NCBI RefSeq assembly: GCF_019649055.1 | Contig: NW_026570300.1 | Coordinates: 496,001-560,000 of the forward strand | Direction: 5' to 3' | DNA length: 64,000 nucleotides | Source: Paramacrobiotus metropolitanus | Lineage: Eukaryota; Tardigrada; Eutardigrada; Parachela; Macrobiotidae | Shown: one piece after another, positions 44,429 through 64,000 of the stretch | Position numbering within the stretch: the stretch's first letter is position 1 | Layout: the number at the start of each line of letters is the position of its first letter | The notes under the pieces: model-generated | What the model saw: the letters and a program-made list of their open reading frames with translations, nothing else | Database searches by the model: none | Told to the model about the DNA's origin: nothing | Program-made: the position numbers and the translations under genes

Positions 44429-47400
44429 TTACCGGATTAATATTTGCCGTCTATATTTGTCAGCTGCGTGTACCGCCGGCACGGTCCCGTTTATAATCGG
44501 TGTATCCACAAGCTCCATGATGCAGGTATTCGCATCGGAGCATGGAGCTGTTTCCATTTCGAAAATTTCCAAAACATTCGGCTTCTTTTCTTGAAGAAAG
44601 ACGCCGGGAACATAAAGCGTAACCTAATCGATCCACAAATATTTTATGCGCCATTGTTTTTTTTCTTTTCAGTATCTTTCTGCCGATGCATAGTTAAGGA
44701 AGTAAAGTATCAACCTAAATTTTTTCAAAGCTAAGTGGCAATGTAAAATAAATAACACAACTTTGCAACAACAATACTGTGCACTGTGCACCCAAAACAG
44801 CAGCACTGTGCATCCAAAACATGATACCGTAGTAAGCGGACGTTTTCACATGCCATCAGCAGAAACTTTCGAAAACAGTTTTTTACCTGCGGTCCTTGTC
44901 CGGGCCAGTATCGTCCTAAGTTGCGCCCGTTAATGAAAGCATAACCCTACAAAAATACTGCGTAACAAAATCCTCATATGCTGCAAATTCTGTTTTGGAA
45001 AGCTTTACCGTTGTCCATCCGTCCATTTTAAGAAATGTGTCCAATGCTTTGTCAATCATAACTCCGTAGAATAAAAAGCCGCACCAGTTTCGTATGCATT
45101 TTCACTGCGAATTTCCAGGATTCGAGATGGACGAAAATTCGCTGCGGGAAAATGAGGAAGATGCAGTGGAAACATTGCCCACTTAGTGAGGTTCAGCCCA
45201 TCAACAGTCACATTGCTCAGAATTCCTTTAGGATTATTTGTCGGATAAAAGCGTCCTCTTCCGCCATTCTGCACCAAAATATCCAAAGTCTGGCCTGGTT
45301 CGAGAGAAATACTAATCGACGACAGTTCTATTCCGTGATCCAGCATGCCCACCGGTTCCTAGATTTCAACAAATAACACGAGAGTGCCAAGTTGTTGATA
45401 ATCAATTAACGGAAGATGTAATAATTAAAGGAGACATTGCGATCCAGCAGTGTCTTGATGTTTTCTATGAATTCACTGGTGGGTACGGTAGCAAACGGTG
45501 ATCCCCATACATCGAGCCATCCAACATAAAACTCGGAACCCACCAATGGTCCATCCGAATTCCACTTTTCCAGATTATTGACGTAATATGTAACGTTACT
45601 TCCCGAAATAGTCGGTGTCCCGAAATCGCCCGTGATCAAAGCGCCGTCACAACGTCCACATTTCAAATAACCATCTTCTGCATCATTATTAGTGAAAAGT
45701 ACGATATTGTTGCCCAGTACTTTTCGAAACATATCGCGCAGTGTGTTCATGTACTTGATATCACATCCATATGCTCCATATTCATTTTCAACCTTAAAAA
45801 GAGAACAAGAATATCAGGATGCCTAATAACAAGGGCACGACAAAGATGACGATGGTGGCAAAAAATAATTTTCATTACAGTTAAAACATTTTTTCCTCAT
45901 TTCTCAGTACCTGCCAAACTACTAGAGTCTAGCAGTTTATAAATTTTCACAGTTCTCGCTCAGAGCAAGCGTGCTTCACAACCAAAACAATTCAGAATCG
46001 AAAACAAATTTATATATTCACGGAGGCGACTCGATGCACCCGTTTACTGATACAGGGTGGTCCAGCCAAGTGTGGGCAGTTGCATAAAACAAATTTAAAT
46101 TTATTCCTGTAACTAGTTTTAATATTCACTCTGAACTTCACCAGTGTAACTTTTTACTGCGGATTCAGCGAAAATGAAGCCGGGATCTTTTAACGTGTCG
46201 GTAAGGAACGGGGTGGAGCTTAATAGGTGAAGATAGCGGGAATTTTTAGAAGGCCTTCTAAAAAATTCAGGAAGTGATATTTTTGTATGGACATTTTTGA
46301 AAATTTTTGAGTGTCCCAAAAGGTGTTCTCTGTGCGTAAGCAAAAGAATCTTGTTCTATCCAAGCTCGTGGTAAATTCGAAAAAAGATCTATCGCCCATA
46401 GACTTGTATGTTAAAGAGGACCATCCGAAGAAAGTGGTTGCCTAGAGCACTGATCGCTTTGGTCATGATACCTACACTTAAAAGGAAGCTAGGAAGGCAC
46501 TATCAAAAAACTACGTTATCGCTTGTCAGTTATCAGACGACTGAAATTTTCTAAATATTATTGATGAAACACGCTTATTTCGTGGTATGCAGCGCGTCTT
46601 TTTCGGGAAAATCAAAAGTAATACTTTGATTCCCGTTGGCTGCTCCTCAGCTTTTTGCAATAAAGCTCTATTAAGTAAGTTGCTATATACCAAGAGTTAT
46701 CATGCAAAAATAACATAAAAATTTTAAGAGCTCAATGGTAGCGATTGAGGAATTTTTGTCACTGCCCACACTTGGCTGGACCACTCTGTACTATAGTAGG
46801 TACTGTATATAATATTATAGCACTGACCTGAACGGTTATGATGGGACCTCCATAAGCATAAAGATACGGCTTTATCAGCGGTAGAACGACATCGTACCAT
46901 TGTTGAACAAAATAAAGATATGTGGGATCCGTGCTTCGTAAGATCATGTTGGGATTCTTCCGCAACAGCCAATAAGGTAGACCACCCTGTAAAATGTACA
47001 CCAGAATGTTGTACGACAGTCATTAGGCTGTGGTCAACATAACTTCGCAAACCGTATCAACTTCGGAACTTCCGCAGCAATAAACAGCCCGGCTCGCAGA
47101 ATGACCAGTAAATCGTGCTTTTGAGCCAGTTCGAAACAACGCGAGAAATTCAGCATTCCGTCGAAGCGGAATTCACCCGGTTCTTGCTCGTGCAGACTCC
47201 AAATAACATACCTAAAAAACGTCAAGAATGAAAGACAAGCGTAAGGTGCAGTTCTGCAATTCATACGAGAGACATCCGAAATGAATTTGCGAATATAACA
47301 AAAATTAATTGTTCGTGCAGATAGCAGCCGTAACGAATGCAGGAAGTGAAATCGAAAACCACAAAAACCGCATTCGTATACAGTAAAAGCAAACAGACAA

Positions 47401-47618
47401 AAGCATTGCGATGCCGAGTTTTTAAAATCTACTTAGCTTACGACTTACGTGTCAACGGCCAACAGTCCAGTAGCCCGCATTTTGTAGAAGCCATCCTCCC
47501 AGTACTCAGACGGGACTCTCCAGTAGTGCATTGTCCCGGAAGCATACCGAAAAGGTTGGCCATCCTTTAGGAAGCACTTATGACCAACGGTGAAAGACCG
47601 ATTAATCACGAGACCAAT
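44429..47618 (-). pseudogene. Beta-galactosidase (GH35, GLB1-like), broken
   Basis: Minus-strand exons: 47,618-47,449 ([20 protein letters not shown]), 47,211-~47,070 (YVIWSLHEQEPGEFRF), 46,986-46,828 ([19 protein letters not shown]), 45,792-~45,406 (VENEYGAYGCD, SEFYVGWLDVWG), 45,358-45,009 (LDHGIELSSISISL), 44,946-44,887 (GYAFINGRNLGRYWPGQGPQ), 44,623-44,429 (VTLYVPGVFLQEKKPNVLEI, stop TAA). The E of VENEYG and of SEFY are the GH35 acid/base and nucleophile positions. The part that should follow LYMFIGGTNFG, with the TSYDYDAPL region, is absent: only 48 bases separate those exons. There is also a one-base frame change near 45,060 and a degenerate end to exon 2. No signal peptide is seen. 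The family hydrolyses terminal beta-galactosides in lysosomes; this copy is unlikely to. Confidence 0.8.
46053..46788. mobile_element. 736 bp TA-flanked inverted-repeat transposon (Tc1/mariner-type MITE)
   Basis: It begins CAGGGTGGTCCAGCCAAGTG and ends with the inverse, 28 bases of terminal inverted repeat with one mismatch. It is flanked by TA on both sides (46,051-52 and 46,789-90). The interior encodes no recognisable transposase. It sits in the intron between the third and fourth beta-galactosidase exons. The Tc1/mariner call rests on the TA target and TIR length. Confidence 0.85.
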
Positions 47619-47659
47619 CTGTTTAATAACAAATGTTTCAAAATCACCGAACGAAACTG

Positions 47660-48247
47660 TCACCTTTTCAAAACAATTATCAGACCTGAAAAAGAACAAT
47701 CGCCAGCAACAGCCAAAATATACGCCGATCCAGAACCGGAAATGCTAGCATTTTCCCCATCCAGAATAGTCAAAAAAATAGTTTTGTCAAGCTCCGCTAC
47801 TCTTAATCCTTTTTCATCCAAGATCTTCACATTAAAAACAGGCTCTGTTTTATAACTGGCATCGGCTTCTGCCCGAATACGCTGCACTTCTTCAGCTGGC
47901 AAATGAAACTCCGCAAAGACTTTGCCTTTCCCGGGATTCAGATAACGAATGGTACTAACTTTGTCCCATACAACATAATCTCGGCCCAGTCTGTTAATTA
48001 ACATCAGCATGTAGAAGGGATCAGTCATCGAGTACAATTCGAGCCACCAAACTGCGTGCCAGCATACTTTGTACCTTTAGTTCGCATTCCATGATTTCCA
48101 TCTATGCAGATCCATCTCAACTCTCAAATAACTCATGTCCTCCGCGCATTTTGTTACCTTTATCCCGGCGCCCAGATACGGTGGATAGAATCGGAGAAAA
48201 CGGGTAAAAAGAGCATGCAGTGGAATTTTTGCCATTAAAGGAGGCAT
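47660..48247 (-). pseudogene. DUF4442 (hotdog-fold, thioesterase-like) protein, frameshifted
   Basis: The start MPPLMAKIPLHALFTRFLRF is followed by YPPYLGAGIKVTKCAEDMSY, MDLHRW, GTKYAGTQFGGS, LYSMTDPFYMLMLINRLGRD, YVVWDKVSTIRYLNPGKGK and VFNVKILDEKGLRVAELDKT. This is the DUF4442 family, a hotdog fold related to PaaI-type acyl-CoA thioesterases. Frame changes are needed near 48,075 and 48,033 to read it through. The TGA at 47,660 lies only ~40 bases before the first beta-galactosidase exon on the same strand. Substrate unknown. Confidence 0.7.
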
Positions 48248-48580
48248 GGCTAAGCAGACCGGAATAGCAATGTAGAAGGTCGCAAAAAAGTCACATGGGA
48301 AACGAAATGAGGAACAAAATATTAAATAAAAAACGAAATATATACTAAATACACTGAATTAAAAAACGAGACTGCAATGGGCAGCAAATTATCTTCAAAT
48401 ACAGATTTGATGTTAGTCGAGTTCGAATGTTGAAACCAAAAAGAGGGAAAAATAAATCAAAAATATTAGGCGCAGCGAGACGATGAGATTTGGAGATGTA
48501 AACCTTCCGGGGTTGTGCTTATGTTTAAAACCACCGCCCCTGATGATTGATCTATATCATCCTTGTTACACTTAACCGCA

Positions 48581-55578
<6,998 letters not shown>

Positions 55579-57155
55579 GTTTGATTTCCCATTTACATAC
55601 TGGCTATCCGCATGCCGAGAAGGACAATAATTTCTTTAAGCAGCCACAAAATGAAGGTAACCCCAGAATCCACAATCCAGAAGCGAAAAAAATATTTCGA
55701 GCTCCCACTGCTGTCAGCAAAATCCAACGCTCTTGATTTACCATCCAACACAAAGGCAATAAAAATACCAAAATAACATCGCAAAAGAGAATTCTAATTT
55801 TCAGCGCAGATATGTAGGATGAGCAATACTAGGTTGGCCAGGAGAAAAATGTTAAAACTTTAAGTTAAAACCAAAACAAAGTGCGAGATAGGAAGCACAA
55901 CACATAGAACTGCCAGTTGTAAACGCAGTCTGGCAAATGTGACGACACGTACGAGCAAAAACGCAATTCAAACCCATCGGCGAATCGAAAGCGATTTACC
56001 AGCCCTCTCTTTCTCTGACGTTTTTCGGTACGGTAATGTTAAACGAGAAATTGCAGCCCGTAGGCGGACGCAATTATTAGCACCGTACTTAGAGTGCTGT
56101 GCTGACCATGAGAGATTTGAAAAATCTTGTTCAGCAATCAAAATTAATTCGTACTGTTAGTGTTTTAAACTAGAACCAATGCAGACAATAAAAAATCTGA
56201 AATTGGAACAACTCCCGATATTAGGATAGTTGTGACCAAATGTCTCTGTGAGTGTGATTAATTAGACCTATTTCGATGTTTGGTAACGCTGCGTGCTGGA
56301 TAAATGGTTTTAATTTTGAGACATAATTGAAATTGCGAGCTGCAGCCCTTCACATTTATATTTCTCCAATAAAAATGGATGTACTCGTATGTATAATATC
56401 AGTTCAGAAAATTCCGTGTAAATGTTGATTCGTTGTGCAACATCCCGATGAACCGGTTTCAATGTTAACGAACTCGACCGCAGTGATTTACCTGATCGTT
56501 TGACACGATCCGGTTTGCGTCTTATAGTCGTGAACCGTTTGTTCATCACCTTTACGTACATCTCTTAGGATAATTCAATACCACGCAACTTATTAAAATC
56601 ACCACTGTTATCACCATCTTTAACAATTGTAAAAGTGCAGCAGGTTATAACCGGCACCAATCAAAAGGCGTCCAAACCGGTGCAACCGGTATGTTTGATT
56701 TCCGCATTGCGAATACAAGCTCGTCCCGCTGTAAATGGACACAGTTTATTAATATCGCTTAAAATTTGTGTTGTTTTCATGCATAACATGGAAACAGAAT
56801 ATTTTTTGCTTATGTTCGAGCCGTTACCTAGCGCTACCAATATATTTTGTTTCTGCGATGTAATGGCATGCAGGAATTTTTTGGTGCATACCAAAAACCA
56901 GCTTCGCGTAATTATACAAGCGATGGCAAACGGTAGCTAAAAGTCAAAAGGCAGCTGTCCGCGCAGATACACCTTAATTAAAAAATTAAAGTATGTACAA
57001 TAACACGAACAACTTTGAGCGAAATAAAGTTATATGTAGAAATGTAATAACAGGAAATGTAATACATATGTGGAAATATTAAAAAAGCAGTACAGTTATA
57101 TGAAGATGATAGCGCTATAAATTAAAAAGTTCGAAGAGTGACTACGACGATTTCT
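55579..57155. other. Intergenic stretch between DAPK and the XDH/AO gene
   Basis: AT-rich. Open frames at 56,310-56,561 and 56,635-56,940 resemble nothing I know. As both neighbours are on the minus strand, it should hold the DAPK promoter and the XDH/AO 3' end. Confidence 0.55.
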
Positions 57156-60100
57156 TTAATCCTTGTAGCGAAATTGTGCTGGTTCAATACTGCAATACTG
57201 CTGCAAGCGCTCGACAGTCAGCGGGGCATCTGCAAAAAAACACGTACAAATAAGGATGAACCTTCTATGAAATCTACAGTAATACATACTTTACATATGA
57301 ATTAACACACTGACGTCACAATTTTGACAACTGTATATTAATTATCCTTTTGCGCATTAGGGAAACGTTTCACTACATACTAATACTGTGATACAGCATA
57401 AAACCTTAAGAAAGTACTTACAATATAATGCTTTGGCTAAAAATTATTACAATTTAATTGTGGAACCTTACCAAGACGAATCCAGGTGTCACCTTTTCCG
57501 ATCTCTTCACAGTGGGCCTTGATGGCATTACGCAGAGCAAAGACCACACTAGACGACATGCACAATGGTGCTTCTCCAGTAGCTATTCGATAAAATGTCC
57601 GTCAGTGTCAAATAAGGCTTCAGTATTATTAAAATATTTTGTAATGCGAATTACTCTTGCTGCGTAAAACTCCCAGTGGATTGGGAGCGTTCGGTAAGAG
57701 GGTCACGCGGAAATCCACGGGAATATCCTTGGCACCAGGTGGCTTATACTTCCATGTACCGAACGTCAAGTTTTGTCCGGTTTTCATATCGTAGATGACT
57801 TCTTCCGTAGTAAAATAACCGAGGCCCATAATTGTACCTCCTTCCACTTGTCCCACGTCTATGGAAAAGTGAAGCGTTCTGAGATTGAAATTTTTTTTTC
57901 AGGATGTCTTTTTTTAACGTTGTATGTTTTCGCTAAGGTGGAGACTAAATCTTTCTGACCAAATTTCCAATTAATTAGCTTCACAGTTCGTTGCAGTGTG
58001 CAATTGCAAAGGCTAATTCTGCTTTGACATCAAATTTAATGTAAATAATTAGAAGGAAGCATGCGCCATACAATGACAAAAATTTCATACCGACGTAGGG
58101 AGACATGCTTTCTCCACAGTCATAGACAAGATCCAGCCGGTCGATTTGATGCTCTCCAGTTAGGATATCCAAAGTCACTTCCGTGCACATCGCTCCATAT
58201 ACGCTATACTGTGGTTTGTCCGACTTTGCTTGGACACTACCCGTAAAAAAATTAAATAATTTACGTATACCGGTAATGCGGTAATTAGTATTATCAGCAC
58301 AAAAAGTCACCCAATCTTTGCATGTCGGTAAAGACCACACACAGTCTCTCTAATTCAAAAGATGTATTAATTATAACGAGTGTTTTGTAGATCAGTGTGT
58401 TGTATAAGACAACAACTTGACACATTTAGTAAAATTAATGAGGGAACGTACAACTGATGGGCGGTGAGGGCAATGCCTTGTTTGAAGCACTTCTCCACAA
58501 GATCTTCCCATGAATCGTTGGGATTTTTATCTTTCACTGGTTTCATGTTGGCTTTCAGTAAGTTGCAAGTCTCAACAGCACTCTGAAATAATGTATTAAC
58601 TATGATCATAGTAGAGGAGGATCAGAGATAATATAATATATTTGCAAATTAAATAATAAAAGCGTTTTTTTTTTTTCATAGTCAAAAACACTGGAAGCTT
58701 TGAGTTCAGTATGACTGCCTAGTGCCTACGGGCTACGAAACATTAAAATATTGTGCCGAAGATTGGTTGATTTCGACATACCAAACACAGAAGCTCGCTG
58801 CTAATCCCACCGGCGGTGATCCTGTTATTTGCGCTGGTAATGGACATAGTCGGCTGAATTACAATATATTTCATATCAATTCCCAGTTCATACGCAATAA
58901 CTTGGGCAACCTGAAGAGCCAATGAAAACTGATATATATGGAACACGATTAGATTATCATGTCCATCAACAGTATCCGCTTTTACCTTTGTGTTGATCCC
59001 TTGTCCGAGTTCAATCCCTCCATGTGTAACCGCAACCGTGCCTCCATTTTTGTACACTGCAATTAGGCAATCATATCCGCCACCTTGCCATTCCACGGCA
59101 TACCGCATCGGAATAACCCCGAGTCCCTTTTTCTTCCATCGACTATTATTGTTGAAACCAGCGACAGCTTGTACGCGTTCCTGGTATTGAGCGGACTCCA
59201 AGAGTAAGTTGGTGACAGGTACTAGACGGTTGCCGGTTAAAGTAGAGCCATCTAAAGGTTTATCACCATCTTGGAAGAAATTTAACTGTTTGATATTCAG
59301 CGAAGACTGTTTGAGCGATATGGCAATATGTTCCATAATGGTTTCGATGGTATAAATTGCTTCCGTGCTCCCTAAAATTATGTTGAGATTATCATGACCA
59401 TTGACTGATCAGCAAAATAAGCTAATAAGCTATCCATCTTCTAGTGTACCTGGCGCTCTGGTGTAAGTGTTTGGAGGTCTATTTGTCTTGCAAGGAGTTA
59501 AGGTCATTTTCCAGTTTGCGCATTTATAGGCTGTAAAACATATACCAACTCAATAATACAATATTCAGGTTACTTAAGCAGCACCTCACCATTGTCGCCC
59601 CATTTTCCCCATCCTCGCAAACTGTACGCATATATTGCACCTGTGGATGATGCCGTAATAAGGATCACCTTACGAATGTACGGATCACCTTACGTATGTA
59701 CGGAGTATACGGTATGATCTCGCTATGCAAACTAGCAACAAAACACTCTACAAATCGAGTTATTTATAATCTAACATAAAAGCTCTTTCCTGCACTTCAT
59801 TTAAACTTTGAAGGAAAAAGAAGAGAAAAACACTGAGTTCTGAGAACTTACCGATATTGCAGTAGACATCAAGGACTACTCCCTGCAGTTTGCCGGCACC
59901 GTCTGTCCCGGCCTTATACTGAACGTAATATGGAAACCGTTTCCCAATTGACTTCAGATTGTCCCATAGAGACTGGTGCATTTTAACGGGCCTGACCGAG
60001 CAAACAAATGTTTAAAACTGCTGCTCTGGAGATGCTTGGATCTGGTAAAACATTTAGCATTACTATATTTTAAAGTACCGGCGCAAAATGTAAGCTGCAA

Positions 60101-63100
60101 CAGCACTAGCCGACGCTATCAGTGCATTTCTTCCTCCTTTAGCTCCAAAACCTCCCCCGTTTCTTTTTATTTTGACATTAATGCTGAAATCAGAGAGAAA
60201 CGTGAGCTTTTCAGATTCTAATTAAACACGCCTGAACGCACTGCGCCAAATGCATTCTCCATTCTCAATCTCCTTATTTTTTGGTGCATTAACTCAAATT
60301 GCAGAATTACCGATGCTTGCCGATGCCCAAAACTTTGGAAGCAGCATCCTGTGTAGTCGAAATGTTTTGTGTCCCAGCCTCAATATCGACGCCGTCTTCG
60401 GTGGGATAAGTTATGGCAACCTGCAAAATTTTGGGATTATCGGAATCAAACTGTTTTTACAAAACACAAAAAAAGTACCATAGTTTCCATGTGGAAGTGA
60501 GCCTGGGTGCCAATTTCAAACTCTCCTGAAATTTGATTGGCAGCGGATTTCACTGCAGCCTCTGCATCTCCAGCTTTAACATTTACAACACCAGGATGAA
60601 ATGATTTTTCTCGGATAGCATCCTTGCACGACAAAACTGGATTGCGCACATTGCTGTATTGTATTTTGACCAGTTTGGCAGCGGCTTCGGCAATATCTTT
60701 CGTCTCTAAATTACAACGACAGCTACTTTTTTGTAGTTACATTTCGAATTCAAACTGTAAAATTGCAGAAGTTAGTCATACAAATATTCCTTTTACAGAT
60801 ATTGTACTATTTAAAAATAATTTGTATCAGAGTAATTATCTACGGGATGGTAGGCATTATTTGACGTGCAGGCTGCTAAGGGCGCAAAAAATGCTTACCG
60901 GCAACGACAATGGCAGCTGGTTGCCCCGCATAAATGGACTGGCTGCTGGCCAGCAGCTCTTCTTTGGATTCAGCGGAAAAGGTGATGTTGTTTTCGCCAG
61001 GAATATCGGCAGCCGTAAGTACACGCACAACACCCGGCAGTGCCTTCAAAAAAACCAAATTAAACATAATTAACAAATAAAAAATCGAATTATTTGCTGA
61101 ACTGCATACTCCGCATTAAAATCAAATGAAAACATAATTAACCAATGAAAATCGATGTCTTTAAAATATGGGTTTGTGTATCCGCTGAACTGCGTACTCC
61201 GCTCCCTTTTTTTTAAACTTCTAAAATTAATGTACCATGGCATCGGTTACGTCGATCCGGTAAATTGTTGCTCGGCCTTCGGTGGTCAGAACAAAAGCAG
61301 CGTGAAGAAAATTCTCTTGATGGATATCACTTATATATTTAGCTTCTCCTGTACACTGCACCATAGATTCCAATTTGGGAATGGGCTGGGATAGAGGGTA
61401 GTTCTCTTTCTTGCTGACAAATGTCTGCATGCCGGAAGACACGGGTCGTGGAATATAGCCGATAGCGCTGCGGTAGCGTTCAGAAGCACTTCCTCCCACA
61501 ACTTCCAAAGCGAACTAGATGTCGAAAGCGGAAACTAATGTTTTAATTCTATGTACACATGTTGTTGAGCGTAAAAGAAATTATTCTTAGGTGAATCAAA
61601 ACCTGCTCCAATTAAAAGTGTGGATCGGAGTGCACTGACCTTGTAAAGTAAAGAGCAGGCTAAGGATTTTCGGTACTTTGCGCTGGCCTCATCTGGTTTT
61701 TCTTCCGGCTTCAGTTCTTTATTCAGCGCTGCGACGGCTTGTTGTAAAACTGTGCTGTCACCTAAATCCTTTCCATTGAGAGCGGATTCCGTTTGAGGAG
61801 CATGAATCTGCAATGGCAGCGACGAAATCGTTTGACATTATTTTTTTAAAGATTTGTCCCATATTTGAGCGTATTAAGTTCCAGGGCACCGTTCACTTAC
61901 AAATGTGGCGTTGATGTTTCCAAACACTATTGCTGATTCACTTATCATAAATTTGTCGGTTGAACTTTTGTCGGCCTTTACGCGAAATCCTGCGTTGACA
62001 TATCCGTGTGCATTCTAAATTATTGCGGGTTACCATTGGGAAGAAGTACCATGCGTTAACCACGCGTTTTTTTCTTGCAAACCTGAGCACGAGGCATAAT
62101 TTTGTATGTGCGGAAGACGTAATCTGAATCGGCAAACGCCGGGACATCAAAGCGCAAAATAACTTTCCCTATTAAATCCGTGTTTAGAAAGTCCTCCACT
62201 GACATTCGGCTTTCTGTCGGTCCTAAAAAACACCGGTGCCTAACGATTAGTTGTCAGTTGTTAGTTTTTCACTAAATTTTCGTAAGTCGAATTCAAAAAG
62301 ATTATTATATCATATTCTTTAGGAAAAAACATACAAGTAGGTTGATTTTCGTTATATTGTTATGCAGAATATAATGACCAAGAATACGCAAGTATACTGT
62401 ACGGCATAACCAGTCTCCATTACGTAAATTTACCACCAACGGTAATCGAGGCCTTGGCTATCGCCAAGGCTGTGAAGGTATCGGAAGGGAATTCCTTATG
62501 GCGATTTTTCATAGCCAAATTGCCGCCCCAGGAGCCAACCTGAAAATACCGCTCTGTAACTAATCCTATGAATTGATGGAAATTGTTTGCATAATACAGT
62601 ACTAGATTACTAGTAACGGTCTGATTGACAAACAGCCATTTAGACTGCAATTCGATTGCATACATACATTTCTCACGGAGACATGAGCTGTTCGGCTGAT
62701 AATATCTGCCAGACTGTTCAGGTATTTAAATCCGGCTTTTTTAGCTTGATTTTGAAATATCTCAATCACTTCCCGCAGCGGAATGTTGGCTCCCAACGAC
62801 AAGGAATCGTCGGTAGCATTAACCGCGTACAGATCTCGGATGCCCTTTATGTCGATGTATACATCGTAAGGCGTGTCATTGTATACTCCTTTGCCGGTAT
62901 GACCCACAACGTAATACACGTTTCTTCCTGTATATTTGGGAAGCAGCTGATAGAGGTCCGCTAAAGATTCGGGTTTGTGCCATTCGGGTGCGAAATCTGC
63001 CACCGCCGCCGGAAGCGTAAGGACGTAAGGCGGGGCTTGACCACAGCATGAGCCGGAACACTTGCGGCTGTTTTCCACTGCGCATGGTTTTGGTATTCCG

Positions 63101-64000
63101 CAGTCCTGTGTCAAACCTGTTTCTTATATTAATATTCTGAATTCTGATCATGATGCATAATTTCCACCGTTTGATTTATGTAACCCACAATCTGGTGTTT
63201 ACTTTTTGTTATGGCATAAATAACGTACTTCTAAGTCACAGATTTTATCTGTGGATGTGGCAAACGATTTGAAGGCATCCAGAATTGGCCGGTATCCTTA
63301 ATAGAAAGAATAAAAGTTAAAAATGCTTGAAAATGTATTCCACGTCCAGGGTAACAAGGAGAATTAATAATACTACTTTAATATAAAATTATTATATTTG
63401 AATTTTTATTTTTGACAAGGAATCTGTTGACCGTTACCTGTACACCGGCAAATATTTCCTCCAAAAGAGTTTTCGATTTCCTGCTTGGTGAGCGATGTAC
63501 TGCTTTGAGTCAAACTATCAAAATTAATTATTGCAGACTTGCAGGGGTTTTTAAGCAAGGAAGTCAAAGTTTTCTTAAAAAGTACGAATGTGCCCGCTAT
63601 GGTTTTGACGCCCCTATTCGGTACCTGTACATATTCATCACCATCCCCGGTGTACAATATCCGCATTGTGTTCCATAATGATCAGTTAAAGCAGATTGGA
63701 TAGGGTGTGGCTTCTTCTGGTCACCAATTCCTTCCACCGTCAGAATTTCCCAACCGTCGCATGACAAAACGGGACACAAACACTATACAGATAATAAGAA
63801 TATTTTTCAGAGCACTGCATTTAACGAACAATATTTTTCAGTTTTCGCTTATTAGTGTGCTTGTTAGTTTGTGCATTGTCAAAACCTCATTACCGAATTA
63901 ATCGAGCGCTGAATAATTTGTCCAGGATTCAGGGGATCCGGAAATGCCGCATTGACAATGCATGCTCCGCAGCCGCCTTCTCGGCAAGTCACTTTCGTTC
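57156..64000 (-). CDS. Xanthine dehydrogenase / aldehyde oxidase family protein (5' end beyond window)
   Basis: About 24 exons with GT/AG borders. N-terminal 2Fe-2S part: [20 protein letters not shown] (63,894-64,000), [14 protein letters not shown] (63,625-63,782), GGNICRCTG (~63,438-63,573), then [17 protein letters not shown] part at 62,668-63,105 ([36 protein letters not shown]) and 62,434-62,539 ([20 protein letters not shown]). Molybdopterin part from 61,514 down: [109 protein letters not shown] and [19 protein letters not shown], with the catalytic Glu in GEAP. It stops with TAA at 57,156. The XDH NAD-site motif FFxGYR is not seen, which favours an aldehyde-oxidase-like enzyme. Oddities: the 63,625/63,573 junction does not keep phase with standard splice sites, and 30 extra in-frame bases lie near 58,245. 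Confidence 0.9.

Noticed and set aside
57156-64000. Firm assignment as xanthine dehydrogenase
   Set aside because: The NAD-site motif FFxGYR typical of XDH is not visible; an aldehyde-oxidase-like enzyme is as likely or more so, hence the family-level name.

Overview
This is animal nuclear DNA, most likely from a tardigrade. It has many short introns with GT/AG boundaries, AT-rich spacers, SINEs, a LINE fragment, a Ty3/gypsy-type retroelement fossil and animal genes such as DAPK, SLC35D/fringe-connection, receptor guanylate cyclase and a xanthine dehydrogenase/aldehyde oxidase. The tardigrade call rests on a three-part gene at about 7.2-17.9 kb. Its N-terminal, middle and C-terminal motifs match, from memory, a large F-box-like family of eutardigrade hypothetical proteins; no search was run.

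Layout. Bases 1-6 kb are nearly all fold-back (inverted-repeat) elements lying side by side. Three of them share one design: inverted arms built from short tandem units with a CATTTCGGC-type core, around a filler of TTTTCTTAGG-like repeats. Bases 7.16-17.92 kb hold the F-box-like gene, split by an apparent 8.5 kb intron. Inside that intron lies a Mutator-like (MULE) transposase gene whose flanks carry the same kind of tandem-unit inverted arms. It could therefore be the autonomous relative of the fold-back elements. Bases 18-22 kb are gene-poor and hold dispersed repeats, a minisatellite of about 50 bp units and a LINE 3' fragment. A large broken Ty3/gypsy-type retroelement on the minus strand fills about 22.9-36 kb.

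Bases 37.9-55.6 kb carry host genes that nearly all show damage. The plus strand has an SLC35D-like nucleotide-sugar transporter with a 216 bp inversion across two exons, a PDI-like thioredoxin-fold gene without its CXXC and with an in-frame stop, and a shattered receptor guanylate cyclase. The minus strand has a beta-galactosidase pseudogene carrying a 736 bp TA-flanked inverted-repeat transposon, a frameshifted DUF4442 gene, and a DAPK gene with frameshifts that ends after its Roc GTPase domain. In contrast, the xanthine dehydrogenase/aldehyde oxidase gene at 57.2-64 kb (minus strand, 24 exons, running off the right edge) reads almost cleanly through its splice sites. This argues against poor base quality as the only cause of the damage elsewhere.

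The genes do not form a pathway or operon. Most structure in the window comes from transposon activity and local decay of host genes.
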